DNA from: Nematopogon swammerdamellus
Taxonomy: Eukaryota > Arthropoda > Insecta > Lepidoptera > Adelidae
Assembly (NCBI GenBank): GCA_946902875.1
Contig: OX336343.1
Coordinates: 21,561,596-21,625,595, forward strand
Length of the DNA stretch: 64,000 nucleotides
Reading direction: 5' to 3'
This document shows, in pieces, positions 40,941 through 50,769 of this stretch. The translations under genes were made by a program, and so were the position numbers. The stretch's first letter is position 1. Every line of letters begins with the position of its first letter. Below the pieces are notes generated by a model that ran no database searches, was not told the origin of the DNA, and worked only from the letters and a program-made list of their open reading frames with translations.

Positions 40941-41384
40941 AAACTTTAATACCTAACACTAACCAACTGTGACCATAACAGAAAATATTTAATGATAAAT
41001 TCAAACAGCGAACTACCCGTATGGAATTACCAGTACTATACTCCCCTTACTTATATCGTGGTAGGTGTGTCAGCTGTCAGCTATAATGCCCTCCCACTCA
41101 CTTCCGACATTGTCCGCCCACGCACCAAGTTGCCACCGGAAACGTTGGAGGCAGCTTCCGGCTTTTTATTTGCGCCAATCCTGGCGTCTGGCAAGCGCAT
41201 AGAAGATAATTTGCTGAAAAGAAAATTGTCTTGATATTGTCAATGTGCAAAAGATGAAATAAAATAAAATAAAGTAAAATTAAATTAAACAAAACACCGT
41301 TTATTTTTCATAACAATGTGTAAGTAGGTATACAATTTTCTAAATCATACAATTTTGATATATAATATTTTACTTACATTCCCA

Positions 41385-41520
41385 CACTCAATTCCTTTGC
41401 TACTTCCTACTTATATTTCAATATTTCACAACATGCGACTCTCAAACAACCACGGGTCGGCTGGAAGAAATATCTGTTAAAGATAAGTCCGCCTTTGCGC
41501 CTCATGTAAATACAAGAAAA
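41385..41520 (+). repeat. LINE 3' UTR copy (family of 11256)
   Basis: acattcccacactcaattcc, gcgactctcaaacaaccacg, gataagtccgcctttgcgcc and tcatgtaaata. Confidence 0.6.
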
Positions 41521-41667
41521 ACACCAACTAACAACAATACAGTATTAAAATACCAATGAATAATTGTTAATACCAAAATTATTAAATACCAATAAAATCA
41601 TTATTCAACTTTATAGGTCGTGCGTGTTTTATGCAATCCATCCTAAACTATAATCTTCAATTCGTAT

Positions 41668-41932
41668 TATCAAAACCTCGTGTCCGGTTGGGCAATAAAG
41701 TTATATGGCTTAGGCCCACTTGCACCAACACGAGTTTAGAGTTAAGTAGCGAGTTATGGATTTAAACGCGGTTCCCACAGTCAACGGGTGCTAGCTTAAC
41801 GAGTTAAACTGGTTTATATCTTAAATTCGTGTTGGTGCAAGTGGGCCTTAGGGAAGCGAATCTGCACAGGGCGCCATGGCGCAAAGCCATATAACTTTAT
41901 TGCCCAACCGGACACGAGGTTTTGATAATACT
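41668..41932. mobile_element. Palindromic MITE (outer), split by an inner MITE
   Basis: The outer arms gtattatcaaaacctcgtgt with ccggttgggcaataaagtta (left, 41668-41709) and taactttattgcccaaccgg with acacgaggttttgataatac (right, to 41932) are near-perfect reverse complements. Only about 40 bp of spacer remains if the inner element is removed. Confidence 0.75.
41713..41847. mobile_element. 135-bp MITE with TTA target duplication
   Basis: The ends ggcccacttgcaccaacacg and cgtgttggtgcaagtgggcc are perfect inverted repeats. Identical TTA trinucleotides flank it (41710-41712, 41848-41850). A 3-bp TTA/TAA duplication with short inverted ends is the known pattern of PIF/Harbinger MITEs. Confidence 0.75.
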
Positions 41933-42075
41933 TCTAGTTATAGTTCTGGAACTGTATTAAAGGATGATGTTCTTAACTTGTTTGATTTCAGGTCCCATGA
42001 CATTTGTAAATATTTATTGCACAGGAGAATCAATGACCCTTAAAATAAACAGCTGTTTAGGTACCTATTGCTACG

Positions 42076-42338
42076 TTACCGTGTGGGGCCGGTACTTAAA
42101 AAGAATAGCCCCACTGCATATCTCCCCGTGCATGTCGTAAAAGGCGACTAAGGGATAAGGACAAGATGTCGCGCTAAAGGGCGAAAGGCTAGCCACCTCT
42201 CACCTTGGCGCGGTCCTTCCACCTTGTCATGCAGCAGGTGGGTCTTCGTGCCTCACTTGCTGCTTGATAGTTATCTTGTCCGTATACTGTGCTAAACGTG
42301 GTGGTCGGTGTTGTGCTTTAATTTACCAGAGTACTTAT
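42076..42338 (+). repeat. Repeat E, 5' part (split by a LINE)
   Basis: taccgtgtggggccggtact to tttaccagagtacttat. The 3' part resumes at 42760 after the LINE insertion. Confidence 0.8.
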
Positions 42339-42759
42339 GGGAGTGAAAGTTGGGTATGGCAGGCGAAGCATGAGAGCAGGATAAATGATGTCGAAATGCG
42401 CGCGTTGAGAGGAGTATGTGTGGAATAGGAGGAGTATGTGTGTCTGTAGAATGGATGATAGGAGACTAATGAAAGCAATCTATGGAGCGAATGTTAGTGG
42501 AAGAGTCGGGAAGGGTCGCCCTAGACACACGTACCTGGACCAGATCGGGCATGTGCTCGAAAAGGGTCAGGTGCGTAGTACCCGTAACCGACGAGCATGT
42601 ATGAAGAACATTATGAGAGTGGAAGAGGCGGCAAAAGTGTGTCAGGCAGGATCGTGGCGCGTGGGGTTTGGGTTGTTTGCGTGGGTTGGGTCCGTTGTCT
42701 TTGCCTGCCCCACTGGGAGGCAGGCAGGCGTGACGTTATGTATGTGTATGTATGTATGA
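42339..42759 (+). pseudogene. 5'-truncated LINE, ORF2 C-terminus, inserted in repeat E
   Basis: The insert is flanked by acttat on both sides (42333-42338, 42760-42765). The encoded piece includes YGSESWVWQAKHESR-like words upstream in a shifted frame, then CRMDDRRLMKAIYGANVSG, RVGKGRPRHTYLDQIGHVL, STRNRRACMKNIMRVEEA and a 3' end ggcaggcaggcgtgacgtta with (TATG)n. The GRVGKGRPR.T..DQI and RR.CM..(I/L)M.VEEA motifs are the conserved C-terminus of an insect LINE family. It is truncated and cannot retrotranspose. Two direct copies of gaggagtatgtgtg at 42409 and 42430 show a small internal duplication. Confidence 0.8.
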
Positions 42760-42820
42760 ACTTATAGCACAACACCGATTACTCTGCTTACCCTGATTGT
42801 CGGGATACAAAAGCGTGAGT
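42760..42820 (+). repeat. Repeat E, 3' part (split copy)
   Basis: acttatagcacaacaccgat, tactctgcttaccctgattg and tcgggatacaa complete the copy that begins at 42076. Confidence 0.75.
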
Positions 42821-42829
42821 TATGTATTG

Positions 42830-43320
42830 CTACGTTAGTACTGCATGACCCGGTAGAAGGACCGTGCCAAAGTGAAAAGTGGCTATCCTATCGCTGTCGT
42901 TCCTTAGCGTGGCATCTTGTCATTATTCCATCCATTTATACTAAGTGCCTACATTAGGTGTTTAGAGACGAACCTACGAGTATTAAATTGATTAAGTACC
43001 TACATAGGTACGTTCTTCTAAATGGAGGCCGGTTTCCAAAGACCTTCTCTGGACCTTTACGACTTCGAGGACTTACTGCCGTATTCACTAAATCTTTGAG
43101 AGCTCTCCTTCGAACCTTTCAAAATGTCTTTGAACGCGAACGTTGTGACAATTTCTCTGCGGCTCTGTTTAAACTCGAGTTTAAATTGTACATTCAGACT
43201 GACTTGCCTTGTCATTAATTACAACCCTATTTGCATGATTTTATATAAAATTACCTATTTAAAAGTTATCTAAAAAGTCGGCCTCGCGCATCGATGTTTC
43301 CGCAGCACAAAAGAAAAAGT
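42830..43320. other. Mostly unclassified; a degraded repeat-E scrap at 42840-42930
   Basis: ccggtagaaggaccgtgcca, aagtgaaaagtggctatcct and cgtggcatcttgtc recall repeat E in inverted orientation. The frame at 42958-43218 shows no known domain. Confidence 0.4.
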
Positions 43321-43730
43321 AAAAAGAAAACCGGCCAAGTGCGAGTCGAGCTCGCGCACCGAGGATTCCGTATCGCCACGTCATGGTCAGAAGCACTCGC
43401 GCCATCTATGTATTAGTTAAAATGCTTCATAATCTTTTCGGTAGATGGCGCGCATACACTTTTTAGTTTCTTGTATGGAGACCCCGTGAATTTTTTACTT
43501 TTTCTTATTTTTATTATTTGTTGTATTTTATAGAGTAGATTAATTAAAGCGATTAATAAAACATAATTAATTACTTATTACAATTGTGTTACTTAAAAAA
43601 AGTTTTGTCTTGATATATCGGCCATAATTACACATATTCTGTGGAAATTTCAAAGGGCTACCTATTACGTTTCAAGAGATACAGCCCTCGGACAGACGGA
43701 CAGACAGACGGCGTAGGCTTAGTAATAGAT
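43320..43730 (-). repeat. TCTG-repeat family copy
   Basis: gaaaaccggccaagtgcgag, gattccgtatcgccacgtca, cttgtatggagaccccgtga, tttcaagagatacagccctc and cggacagacggacagacaga. It runs directly into the reverse-transcriptase fragment. Confidence 0.65.
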
Positions 43731-43734
43731 TGTA

Positions 43735-44402
43735 TAGTATATGGATGTTTCCTGGACCTCAGTCGTGCTTTTGACACAATAAACTATGACATTTTGTGGA
43801 AGAAGCTACAAGCGACTGGGGTCCCGGATGACATTACATGTCTGTTGCGATACTGGTACGGGAGCCAGGTGAACGCAGTGCGCTGGGTCGATGTGACATC
43901 GGAAGAGTATCAGCTGACTTGTGGTGTGCGGCAAGGCGGCCTGACGTCTCCGGACTTGTTCAATCTGTACGTGAACCAGCTGCTAGAGGAGCTCACCATC
44001 GCCAAGTTCGGATGCTATTTAGGTGATATCTGCGTCAATAACATTAGTTATGCAGATGACATGGCGCGACTCAGAACGTTGCTGGATAATGCATGTGAAC
44101 ATGGGTTGACATACAATGTCAAAAAAACGGAGGTGATGGTCTTTAAACAAGGACGTGGGCCCCCTTTCATCCCCACGATAACCTTGTGCGGCCCTCCTTT
44201 GAGAGCCGTAACAAGGTTTAAGTACCTAGGCCATATATTGACGGACAGACTGAGGGATGACGAGAACCTGGAGAGGCATCGCCGAGTGCTAGCGATGAAG
44301 AGCAACATGTTAGCTGGACGTTTCCGATTCTCTTCAGTGCAGGCGAAGATAACGCTGTTCCGTGCCTACTGCCAGGCGCTCTACACCAACCAGCAGGCAA
44401 TT
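43735..44402 (+). pseudogene. LINE reverse-transcriptase domain fragment
   Basis: About 220 residues in one frame: GCFLDLSRAFDTINYDILW (RT motif A, with catalytic D), GVRQGGLTSPDLFNLYVNQL (motif B), NNISYADDM (motif C, YADD intact), NVKKTEVMVF (motif D) and FKYLGHILTD (thumb start). After YADDM roughly eight residues expected in this family are deleted. The start codon lies in the preceding TCTG repeat, so the true 5' part (endonuclease, RT fingers) is lost, and homology stops at ALYTNQQ. A decayed non-LTR element, possibly the same clade as 3960 and 61204. Confidence 0.88.
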
Positions 44403-44494
44403 CGTCGGTGATACTGATAATAACCTGAATTTCAGCCGAACATTTTCGGCGACTTTATTTGCGGAAGAACAAATCATGCCTGTATACCGAATTC

Positions 44495-44606
44495 CAATAA
44501 TGCTGTGACAGGACAACAGACGAACGGACAGACAGACAGGCAGAAAGAGAACTGAGTCTCACCATAAGGGTTCCTTTATACCACTTTGGTATGGAACCCT
44601 AAAAAT
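44495..44606 (-). repeat. TCTG-repeat family fragment
   Basis: gacaacagacgaacggacag, acagacaggcagaaagagaa, ccataagggttcctttatac and atggaaccctaaaaat. Confidence 0.6.
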
Positions 44607-44924
44607 ATAGCTACCCTTAGAAGTCTCTAACGACAAGAAATTTCGTGTACCGTGTAGTGTAATAGAGTTTCAGGCTCCGGAGCAGGACAAATTAAAGCTC
44701 GCGCCCTCGCACATCAAAGGGCTTAATTGCTGGACCACCGGACTATTTGCGGTGCGAAGGGCATTCAGCCACGCCTCGATAAAGGGCTAGGGCTCCGGTG
44801 GCAGCGGGGGAGCTGTAGGGGTCCAGTGGAAACTGGCCAGCGTCCTTTAGCGTTCGTGGATAAATTTAATAATTTATTACATCTCTCTTTCCAGTTCATA
44901 CTATACTTCCTCTGATACTGCTCA

Positions 44925-45060
44925 GCCCTGAGGCTATTTAACGTGATGGTGTATAGCCTATAGTGAGCCTCAAGAGCTACTCTTTCTACTGGTGCAAACC
45001 GCATCAAAATCTGTTTAGTGGTTTTTGAGTTTACCTCAAACATACATACAGTCACGTTCT
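44925..45060 (-). mobile_element. Diverged relative of the short Helitron-like element
   Basis: gaggctatttaacgtgatgg, tatagcctatagtgagcctc and ccgcatcaaaatctgtttag correspond to the middle of 22693-22918 at moderate similarity. The GC-rich end is absent. Confidence 0.45.
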
Positions 45061-45164
45061 CCTTTATAAAAAAAAAAAGAAGTAGGCATAGAGATGAAAC
45101 CCTGCTGGGTTAAATGACTACAGCGTTACGTTGAAACTGAACCATATAGCGTTCGTGTTTATGA

Positions 45165-45440
45165 CTGAAATGCACTTATCAAACACAGACTTAAAATGAG
45201 AGAACGCATTACGGAAATGCACTTATCAAACACAGCCTAAAAATGAGAGAACGCATGACGGAAATGCACTTATCTAACACAGACTAAAAATGAGAGAACG
45301 CATGACGGAAATGCACTTATCAAACACAGCCTAAAAATGAGAGAACGCATGACGGAAATTCACTTCTCAAACACAAATTTAAAAAAATTACAGAACGCAT
45401 GACGGAAATGCACTTCTCAAACACAGACTAAAAACCTGTT
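45165..45440 (+). repeat. ~49-bp minisatellite, about 5.5 units
   Basis: The unit is ggaaatgcacttatcaaaca, cagactaaaaatgagagaac, gcatgac. Units two and four share cagcctaaa while one, three and five have cagactaaa or a variant, hinting at a two-unit alternation. Confidence 0.85.
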
Positions 45441-46052
45441 CTTCACACACACTTCACTTTAGTACGGTAGGACGACGACGTAGGCTTAGAATTAAGGTCC
45501 CGAACGGAACACTGAAGATGACTAATTGAAGTGCCTCGTGGAGTGTACGTGCACTGTATATTTTCAGCTTTGTATTTGTGTGCTCTATGATTTGCTAATA
45601 AATATCTTTGTCTTTGTCTTTGTCTTTGATGAAACTTGTAGCTATAACTTTTGTATGAAAAATAGTGATCTCTTTTTATATTGTCGGTGTTGCGCTTTAA
45701 TTTACAAGAGTTCTTGCGGGAAATCTCTCCGATTTCCCCCCGATGGCCTGTGATATGTATTAAATAAGCTCTAAACGCAAATTTAAAATCATCCTTTCGA
45801 TAAATCTCGCTATACCACGCAGTAACGTTTTAGCCTTTAGCAAAAAGTGTTTTAAGCGCGCACCCCTTTTCAGGTATCCAATTAAAGCGATATATCGCTA
45901 ACAATGTGCGAGAAATGTCGGGGGTGGGAGCGAGGAGAGGAGCGAGTGGGCCCATTTTGGAAATGGGTTTTTGTTAAATTTTACTTCAGCCGGAGAAAAA
46001 AAAACAGAGATAGGAAAAGAGCTTTACGTAATTAAGCTGTCGTATTTTTTAG
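45440..46052. other. No recognisable gene; one (CTTTGT)n run
   Basis: tctttgtctttgtctttgtc lies at 45606. The 45680-45720 piece (gtcggtgttgcgctttaatt, tacaagagttcttgcg) is a scrap of repeat E. The rest is unclassified. Confidence 0.45.
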
Positions 46053-46054
46053 TA

Positions 46055-46442
46055 TACAACCTGTCCCAAAACTCAACGTCAAGCGGGAACCAGGGAGTAG
46101 GCCAGTTTGTGAATACCCAGGGAAAACTGAGAAAAAAAAATCGGAGTCATTTGTTGTTTGAAAAATTGACATCTCTTACAATATTTTAGGTACTAGGTAC
46201 GACTACAAATTTGCAAATATAATAATTGTAATTTTTTTTATATTGGAAGCCTACATATTGATTGACAACCATCCCAAATAAAACCAGAATGCCTGTACTT
46301 TTACCAAAACAAATATTCAGTAAATTTTTTTTCAAAAAAAAAATTAATGACTCCGATTTTTTTTTCTTATTTTTCCCTGGGTAGTTGTAAACTGGCCTAC
46401 TCCCTGGTTCCCGCTTGACGTTGAGTTTTGGGACAGGTTGTA
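46055..46442. mobile_element. 388-bp mariner-type MITE with ~100-bp TIRs
   Basis: The ends acaacctgtcccaaaactca and tgagttttgggacaggttgt are inverted, and similarity extends about 100 bp inward with agtaggccagttt and atcggagtcatt. TA lies on both sides (46053-46054, 46443-46444). The terminal words (tgtcccaaaa, tcaacgtca) resemble the ends of the mariner-like element at 51239-53742, so the two may be related families. Confidence 0.8.
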
Positions 46443-46570
46443 TATTGTATTACCTATTTAAGTATATTAAGTATATTTAATATACTTAAAATTTTAATAT
46501 ACTATATATTATATATATAATATATTATAATATACAAAATTTAAATATACCTATTTAAGTATATTTAAAT
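46443..46570. repeat. Low-complexity TA-rich palindromic DNA
   Basis: Repeated ttaagtatattaagtatatt and atatatataatatattataa; able to form many hairpins. It adjoins the MITE. Confidence 0.7.
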
Positions 46571-46574
46571 ATCG

Positions 46575-46696
46575 AATCTGCTGGCATGGCACCTAACTGA
46601 GCGTGGTTTCGCGAGGAGAGGTGATTTTGGCTCTGTCGACTGCACCTTTGGTCTCTCGGCACATCCACCCATGCTGGTTATCATAAAAAAAAAAAG
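46575..46696 (+). mobile_element. SINE tail fragment, SINE-A-related
   Basis: ggcatggcacctaactgagc, gaggagaggtgattttggct, tcggcacatccacccatgct and ggttatcataaaaaaaaaaa. It follows the order of the SINE-A tail with about 60-70% similarity, so it appears to be a sister family; 24965-25075 is another member. Confidence 0.55.
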
Positions 46697-46800
46697 TATA
46701 GGTACCTTCGACGTGATTCTGGTTTACCACCCGAGCAATGCTTCGCCAGCAGAGGAGCCTACGACAATGAGGCACATTTACATAATTGAATTGTAAACAT

Positions 46801-47131
46801 GTACCGTGTGGAGCCGGTACATAAAAAGAATAGCCCCACTGCATCTCTTCCCATGCATGTCGTAAAAGGCGACTAAGGGATAAGGACAAGATGCTGTGCT
46901 AAAGGGCGACAGGCTCGCCACCTCTCACCATGGCACGGTACTTCCACCGAGTCATGCAGCAGGTGGGTCTTCATGCCTTACTTGCAGCTTGATCGATTGA
47001 ATCTTGTTCGAATACTTGCGAAACGTGGTGGTCGGTGTTGTGCTACAATTTACCAGAGTTCTTATAGCACAACACCGATTACTCTGCTTACCCCAATTGT
47101 CGGGATTCAGCGTGTGTGATATGTATGTATG
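46801..47131 (+). repeat. Repeat E copy, full length
   Basis: gtaccgtgtggagccggtac to ccaattgtcgggattcagcg and gtgatatgtatgtatg. All internal landmarks are present. Confidence 0.8.
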
Positions 47132-47144
47132 AATTGTAAACATT

Positions 47145-47645
47145 ACTATAATGCGCAACAGCGGTGAAAACCTGCACGAAGCGGCGACGGGTGGCCAAGT
47201 GGGTTCCGTAACCGTCGCGTCGTACGGGACCCTATTACAAAGCCTTCGCCGCCTTCTGTCTGTTATTTATTTTTTATTTTTATGGAAACTGACACGGTTG
47301 GCTGCATCACCTACAACATCCGTGATGTCAGCCCATAACACCGGGTGAGCTAGGTGCCATGTCAGTGCTTCCCTTCGGTCGTGCCGGCTACACTGAACTG
47401 GACGGAAAACACAAACTATTTACATAGCCGTTTCGACCGACGTTTCATTCAGTGCGGTGGTACCAACCCAGGCGGGTTGAACCCTACCACCTAGTAAGAT
47501 AAGTCTGTCTGTCTGTCTGTCTGTCTGTCTGAGGGCTGTATCTCTTGAACCGTAATAGGTAGCTAGTTGAAATTTTCACAGAACACGTGTCATTATGGCC
47601 GATGTAACAACAAATAAAAAAAAAATAGGTAAAAAAACTTTTAAG
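47145..47645 (+). repeat. TCTG-repeat family copy interrupted by a SINE-B
   Basis: Left part: gtgaaaacctgcacgaagcg, ccgtcgcgtcgtacgggacc, gccttctgtctgtta. Right part from 47505: tctgtctgtctg run, gggctgtatctcttgaaccg, atggccgatgtaacaacaaa. The SINE sits within the TCTG tract. Confidence 0.7.
47268..47504 (-). mobile_element. SINE-B, 5'-truncated, in a TCTG tract
   Basis: ttatttttatggaaactgac to cctaccacctagtaagataa. The head is missing. The SINE is flanked by TCTG repeat sequence on both sides, which gives the relative age: repeat first, SINE later. Confidence 0.85.
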
Positions 47646-47914
47646 TTAAACGGTTTTATTAAAAAAAAAACAGCTGTACAAAAAATTTGAAAAAAATCAG
47701 CTATACAAAAACTAGAAAATAATAAGGACACAAACCTGAGCCTTCTTAAGATTTTACGTCTGGGTAAGAAATCGTCAATACTAGCGTGCTGTCTTCTCAT
47801 GTAGGATGCCAAAGGGCACTTTGTGTCGCTGCGTCAGCGGAATAAGTAATAAATTGAGACTTTTAACAGACTAATATAAAAACGTGGGGCGCATGTTATT
47901 ACGTATATTACGTA

Positions 47915-48775
47915 TACTCGAGGGGGTTACTAGTAACAGTTGAAGAGTTCCACTGTGCACCTCCTGACTCCATCATCAGGCCCTCGTCACTAAGTGTATT
48001 GGTAGAAGTATGGGACACTCGTCCAAACCAACCAAATGAGCCCAAACTCGAGGGGGTTACTAGTAACAGTTGAAGAGTTCCACTGTGCACCTCCTGACTC
48101 CATCATCAGACCCTCGTCACCAAGTGTATTGGTAGAAGTATGGGACACTCATCCAAACAAACCAAATGAGCCCAAACTCGAGGGGGTTACTAGTAACGGT
48201 TGAAAAGTTCCACTGTACACCTCCTGACTCCATCATCAGACCCTCGTCACCAAGTGTATTGGTAGAAGTATGGGACACTCGTCCAAACCAACCATATGAG
48301 CCCAAACTCGAAGGGGTTACTAGTAACGGTTGAAGAGTTCCACTGTACACCTCCTGACTCCATCATCAGACCCTCTTCACCAAGTGTATTGGTAGAAGTA
48401 TGGGACACTCGTCCAAACAAACCAAATGAGCCCAAACTCGAGGGGGTTACTAGTAACGGTTGAAGAGTTCCACTGTACACCTTCTGACTCCATCATCAGA
48501 CCCTCGTCACCAAGTGTATTGGTAGAAGTATGGGACACTCGTCCAAACCAACCAAATGAGCCCAAACTCGAGGGGGTTACTAGTAACGGTTGAAGAGTTC
48601 TACTGTACACCTCCTGACTCCATCATCAGACCCTCGTCACCAAGTGTATTGGTAGAAGTATGGGACACTCGTCCAAACCAACCAAATGAGCCCAAACTCG
48701 ATGGGGTTACTAGTAACGGTTGAAGAGTTCCACTGTCCACCTCCTGACTCCATCATCAGACCCTCGTTACCAAGT
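47915..48775. repeat. 130-bp satellite, about 6.6 units
   Basis: ctcgagggggttactagtaa starts recur near 47919, 48048, 48178, 48308, 48438, 48568 and 48698, an even 130-bp period. Further landmarks are gaagagttccactgtacacc, ctccatcatcagaccctcgt and tgtattggtagaagtatggg. Units differ by only a few bases, so the array is young. Overlapping minus-strand frames are artefacts of the repeat. A single related unit lies in an interspersed repeat at 9186-9275. Confidence 0.9.
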
Positions 48776-48934
48776 TGAAATTATCATAATATTGTATTGT
48801 CACGAGAACTCAATGTGTGTGCAAAGTTTCATAAAAATCGGTTCAGTAGAAGTAGTTGAAAAAGTTGTCGCAAGATTTGAAACAAAGATAGAAACAAATA
48901 TACGAAGTCAAGCTAAATAAAACCGTTTAATAAG
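48776..48934 (+). repeat. Interspersed repeat edge after the satellite
   Basis: gtttcataaaaatcggttca and gtagaagtagttgaaaaagt are typical of a transposon-derived 'aaaatcggttcag' segment. The satellite monomer may have arisen within this repeat. Confidence 0.35.
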
Positions 48935-49033
48935 AAAAAGTATAAAAAAATCACGAGGTCCCCATATACAAGAAACTAAAAGGTGTATGCGCGCCATCCA
49001 CCGAAAAGAGTATGAAACATTTTAACTAATACA
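48935..49033 (-). repeat. TCTG-repeat family fragment
   Basis: atacaagaaactaaaaggtg, gcgccatccaccgaaaagag and tatgaaacattttaactaat match 33225-33315. Confidence 0.55.
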
Positions 49034-49140
49034 TGGCCGGCATGGCATTCGCAATCCCCCTGCATCACAGAATGTCCATGGGCATCGTTAGACACCTACT
49101 TGTAGGTGAAACGATGGCACATGTCGCGCTATCCTTAAAA
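49034..49140 (+). repeat. LINE 3' UTR fragment (family of 49541)
   Basis: ggccggcatggcattcgcaa, gaatgtccatgggcatcgtt, agacacctac and catgtcgcgctatcctt. Directly after it, 49141-49172 carries gtgtctaacgacgcacatg, an inverted scrap of the same UTR. Confidence 0.65.
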
Positions 49141-49172
49141 AGGTGTCTAACGACGCACATGAACGTCGTATG

Positions 49173-49540
49173 GGCGATGGTACGGGCGTCGTCGGCTTCT
49201 CTTGCGAAAGGTCCGAGGTTCGAATCCGGTCGGCGTGTACCAATGAGTTTTTTCTGACGGAAAAATTTACGTACTTAACTACAGCTGCTGCTTCACCGTT
49301 CGGAACCGGTGTAAATCTATAGGTCCCTTCTCTTGCCCCTTACTAGGTGGTAGGCTAAAATTGTAGCAGACTGGGTTGGTACTACCGCAGTGGTTGCATG
49401 ATGGCCGCATAGCAGCCTCGGCTGTGTTCTCCTCTAGTCCATTATAGCAATTCAAAGGGAAGTCTCCGGTATGGCACCTACCTTCTTGGTGGTGATATTG
49501 GCTGGTCGGAGCATGTGCCTTGGCCCATCTGATTGGGTGA
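49173..49540 (+). mobile_element. SINE-A, head-damaged, 3' end split off by a LINE
   Basis: The B-box region (gaggttcgaatccggtcggc), body and most of the tail are present to gtgccttggcccatctga. The A box is destroyed. The missing tail end (aagccacccatactggatta, cataaaaaaa) lies at 49990-50023 after the LINE fragment. Confidence 0.8.
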
Positions 49541-49989
49541 CTGATTGATTCGGGTTACCCCGAAGTGTCCCTCTAGAACCACTGCAACACCGTAGGGATG
49601 TCGGCTCCCTAAGTGTGTTCTACCGTTTATACCATGGGGATTGCTCGCAGGAGCCGTTTAACACAATCCCGCCGTCCCCTTTCCACCTCCGCACCACGCG
49701 CACTGGGCAGGGATTGCATTCCTATACGCTGGACTTACCGCGGATGCGTACCAATCGATTCTGCAGATCTTTCCTCTTCAGAACCGGTAAACTCTGGAAC
49801 GCTCTCCCTGCTCATAATATTCGCCCCCCAAGTACAGTCTCGGACCCTTCAAGAGGGGCGTGAATGGGCACCTGTCAGGCCGGCATGGCATTCGCAACCC
49901 CCGCATACGACCGAATGTCCATGGGCGTCGTTAGACACCTTCTGGGTGGCTAGGCGTCATATTTCGCGCTTTCAATAAAAAAAAAAAAT
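49541..49989 (+). pseudogene. 5'-truncated Jockey/CR1-like LINE inserted in a SINE-A
   Basis: The ORF2 end in the 49615-49863 frame (extending left to about 49568) reads LEPLQHRRDVGSLSVFYRL, YHGDCSQEPFNTIPPSPF and FLFRTGKLWNALPAH. RRD..SL.VFYR.YHG.CS.E and F..RT.KLWN.LP are the conserved C-terminal motifs of this LINE group. The 3' UTR (ttcaagaggggcgtgaatgg, accgaatgtccatgggcgtc) and poly-A follow. About 100 residues of an ORF near 1000 remain. The element sits between the two parts of one SINE-A. Confidence 0.82.
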
Positions 49990-50023
49990 TAAGCCACCCA
50001 TACTGGATTACATAAAAAAACTA
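49990..50023 (+). mobile_element. SINE-A tail end (split copy)
   Basis: aagccacccatactggatta and cataaaaaaa complete the copy that ends at 49540. Confidence 0.7.
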
Positions 50024-50123
50024 AAATTAATGCCTAATATTTAAATGCAAACAATTGTGAACGCATTAAACATTTAAAAATATAAAACTACCACTTAATG
50101 TCATCGAAATGAACTCCTTCCTA

Positions 50124-50539
50124 CATTTTTTTTTTTTTTTTTTGTGTAATCCGGTATGGGTGGCTGAGTTGGAGAGGCCAAAGCGCATGCTCAGACCAGC
50201 CAATATAACCTCCGAGAAGGTAGGTGCCATACCGGAGACTTCCCTGGATTGCTGGCTATACTGGACTAGAGGAGAACACAACCGAGGTTGCTATGCGGCC
50301 ATCTTACATCCAGTACGGTGGTTCCAACCCAGTCGGCTACAAATTGAGCCTACCACCTAGTAAGGGGCAAGGGAAGGGACCTACAGTTTTACACCGGTTC
50401 CGAACGGTGAAGCAGCAGGTGTGAGTATGCACGTGAATTTTTTCGTCAGAAAAAAACTCATTGGTACACGCCGACGGGATTCGAATCGCGGACCTCTCGC
50501 ATGAGAAGCCGATGCCCAAACCACTCGGCCACCCGCCGT
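50124..50539 (-). mobile_element. SINE-A, full length
   Basis: Poly-T, gtgtaatccggtatgggtgg, tail, body, and head ending actcggccacccgcc. B-box region reads gggattcgaatcgcgg with one change. Confidence 0.9.
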
Positions 50540-50769
50540 TTGCTCTTCGGGCTCGGTTTGGCGTAGAAACGACCTGTTTCGAATTTATAACCACTAAGTA
50601 GTAAGGATCGATAAAAAAGCCCGTTAAAACAAAACGATATCCATAAAAATCAAAGGAACATCCACTGACACACACATATGCATAGGTACACTGAGTTTCC
50701 AATGAGCGATTTTGCACGCTTCCCATTCAACACACGATGTTAGGACCTATGGAGAAAATTTATGACTTA

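Noticed and set aside
48117..48610. Series of 77-codon minus-strand frames
   Set aside because: Overlapping readings of the 130-bp satellite.
49613..49978. 121-codon frame in the LINE
   Set aside because: The conserved LINE protein is in another frame (49615-49863); this one is an overlap artefact.
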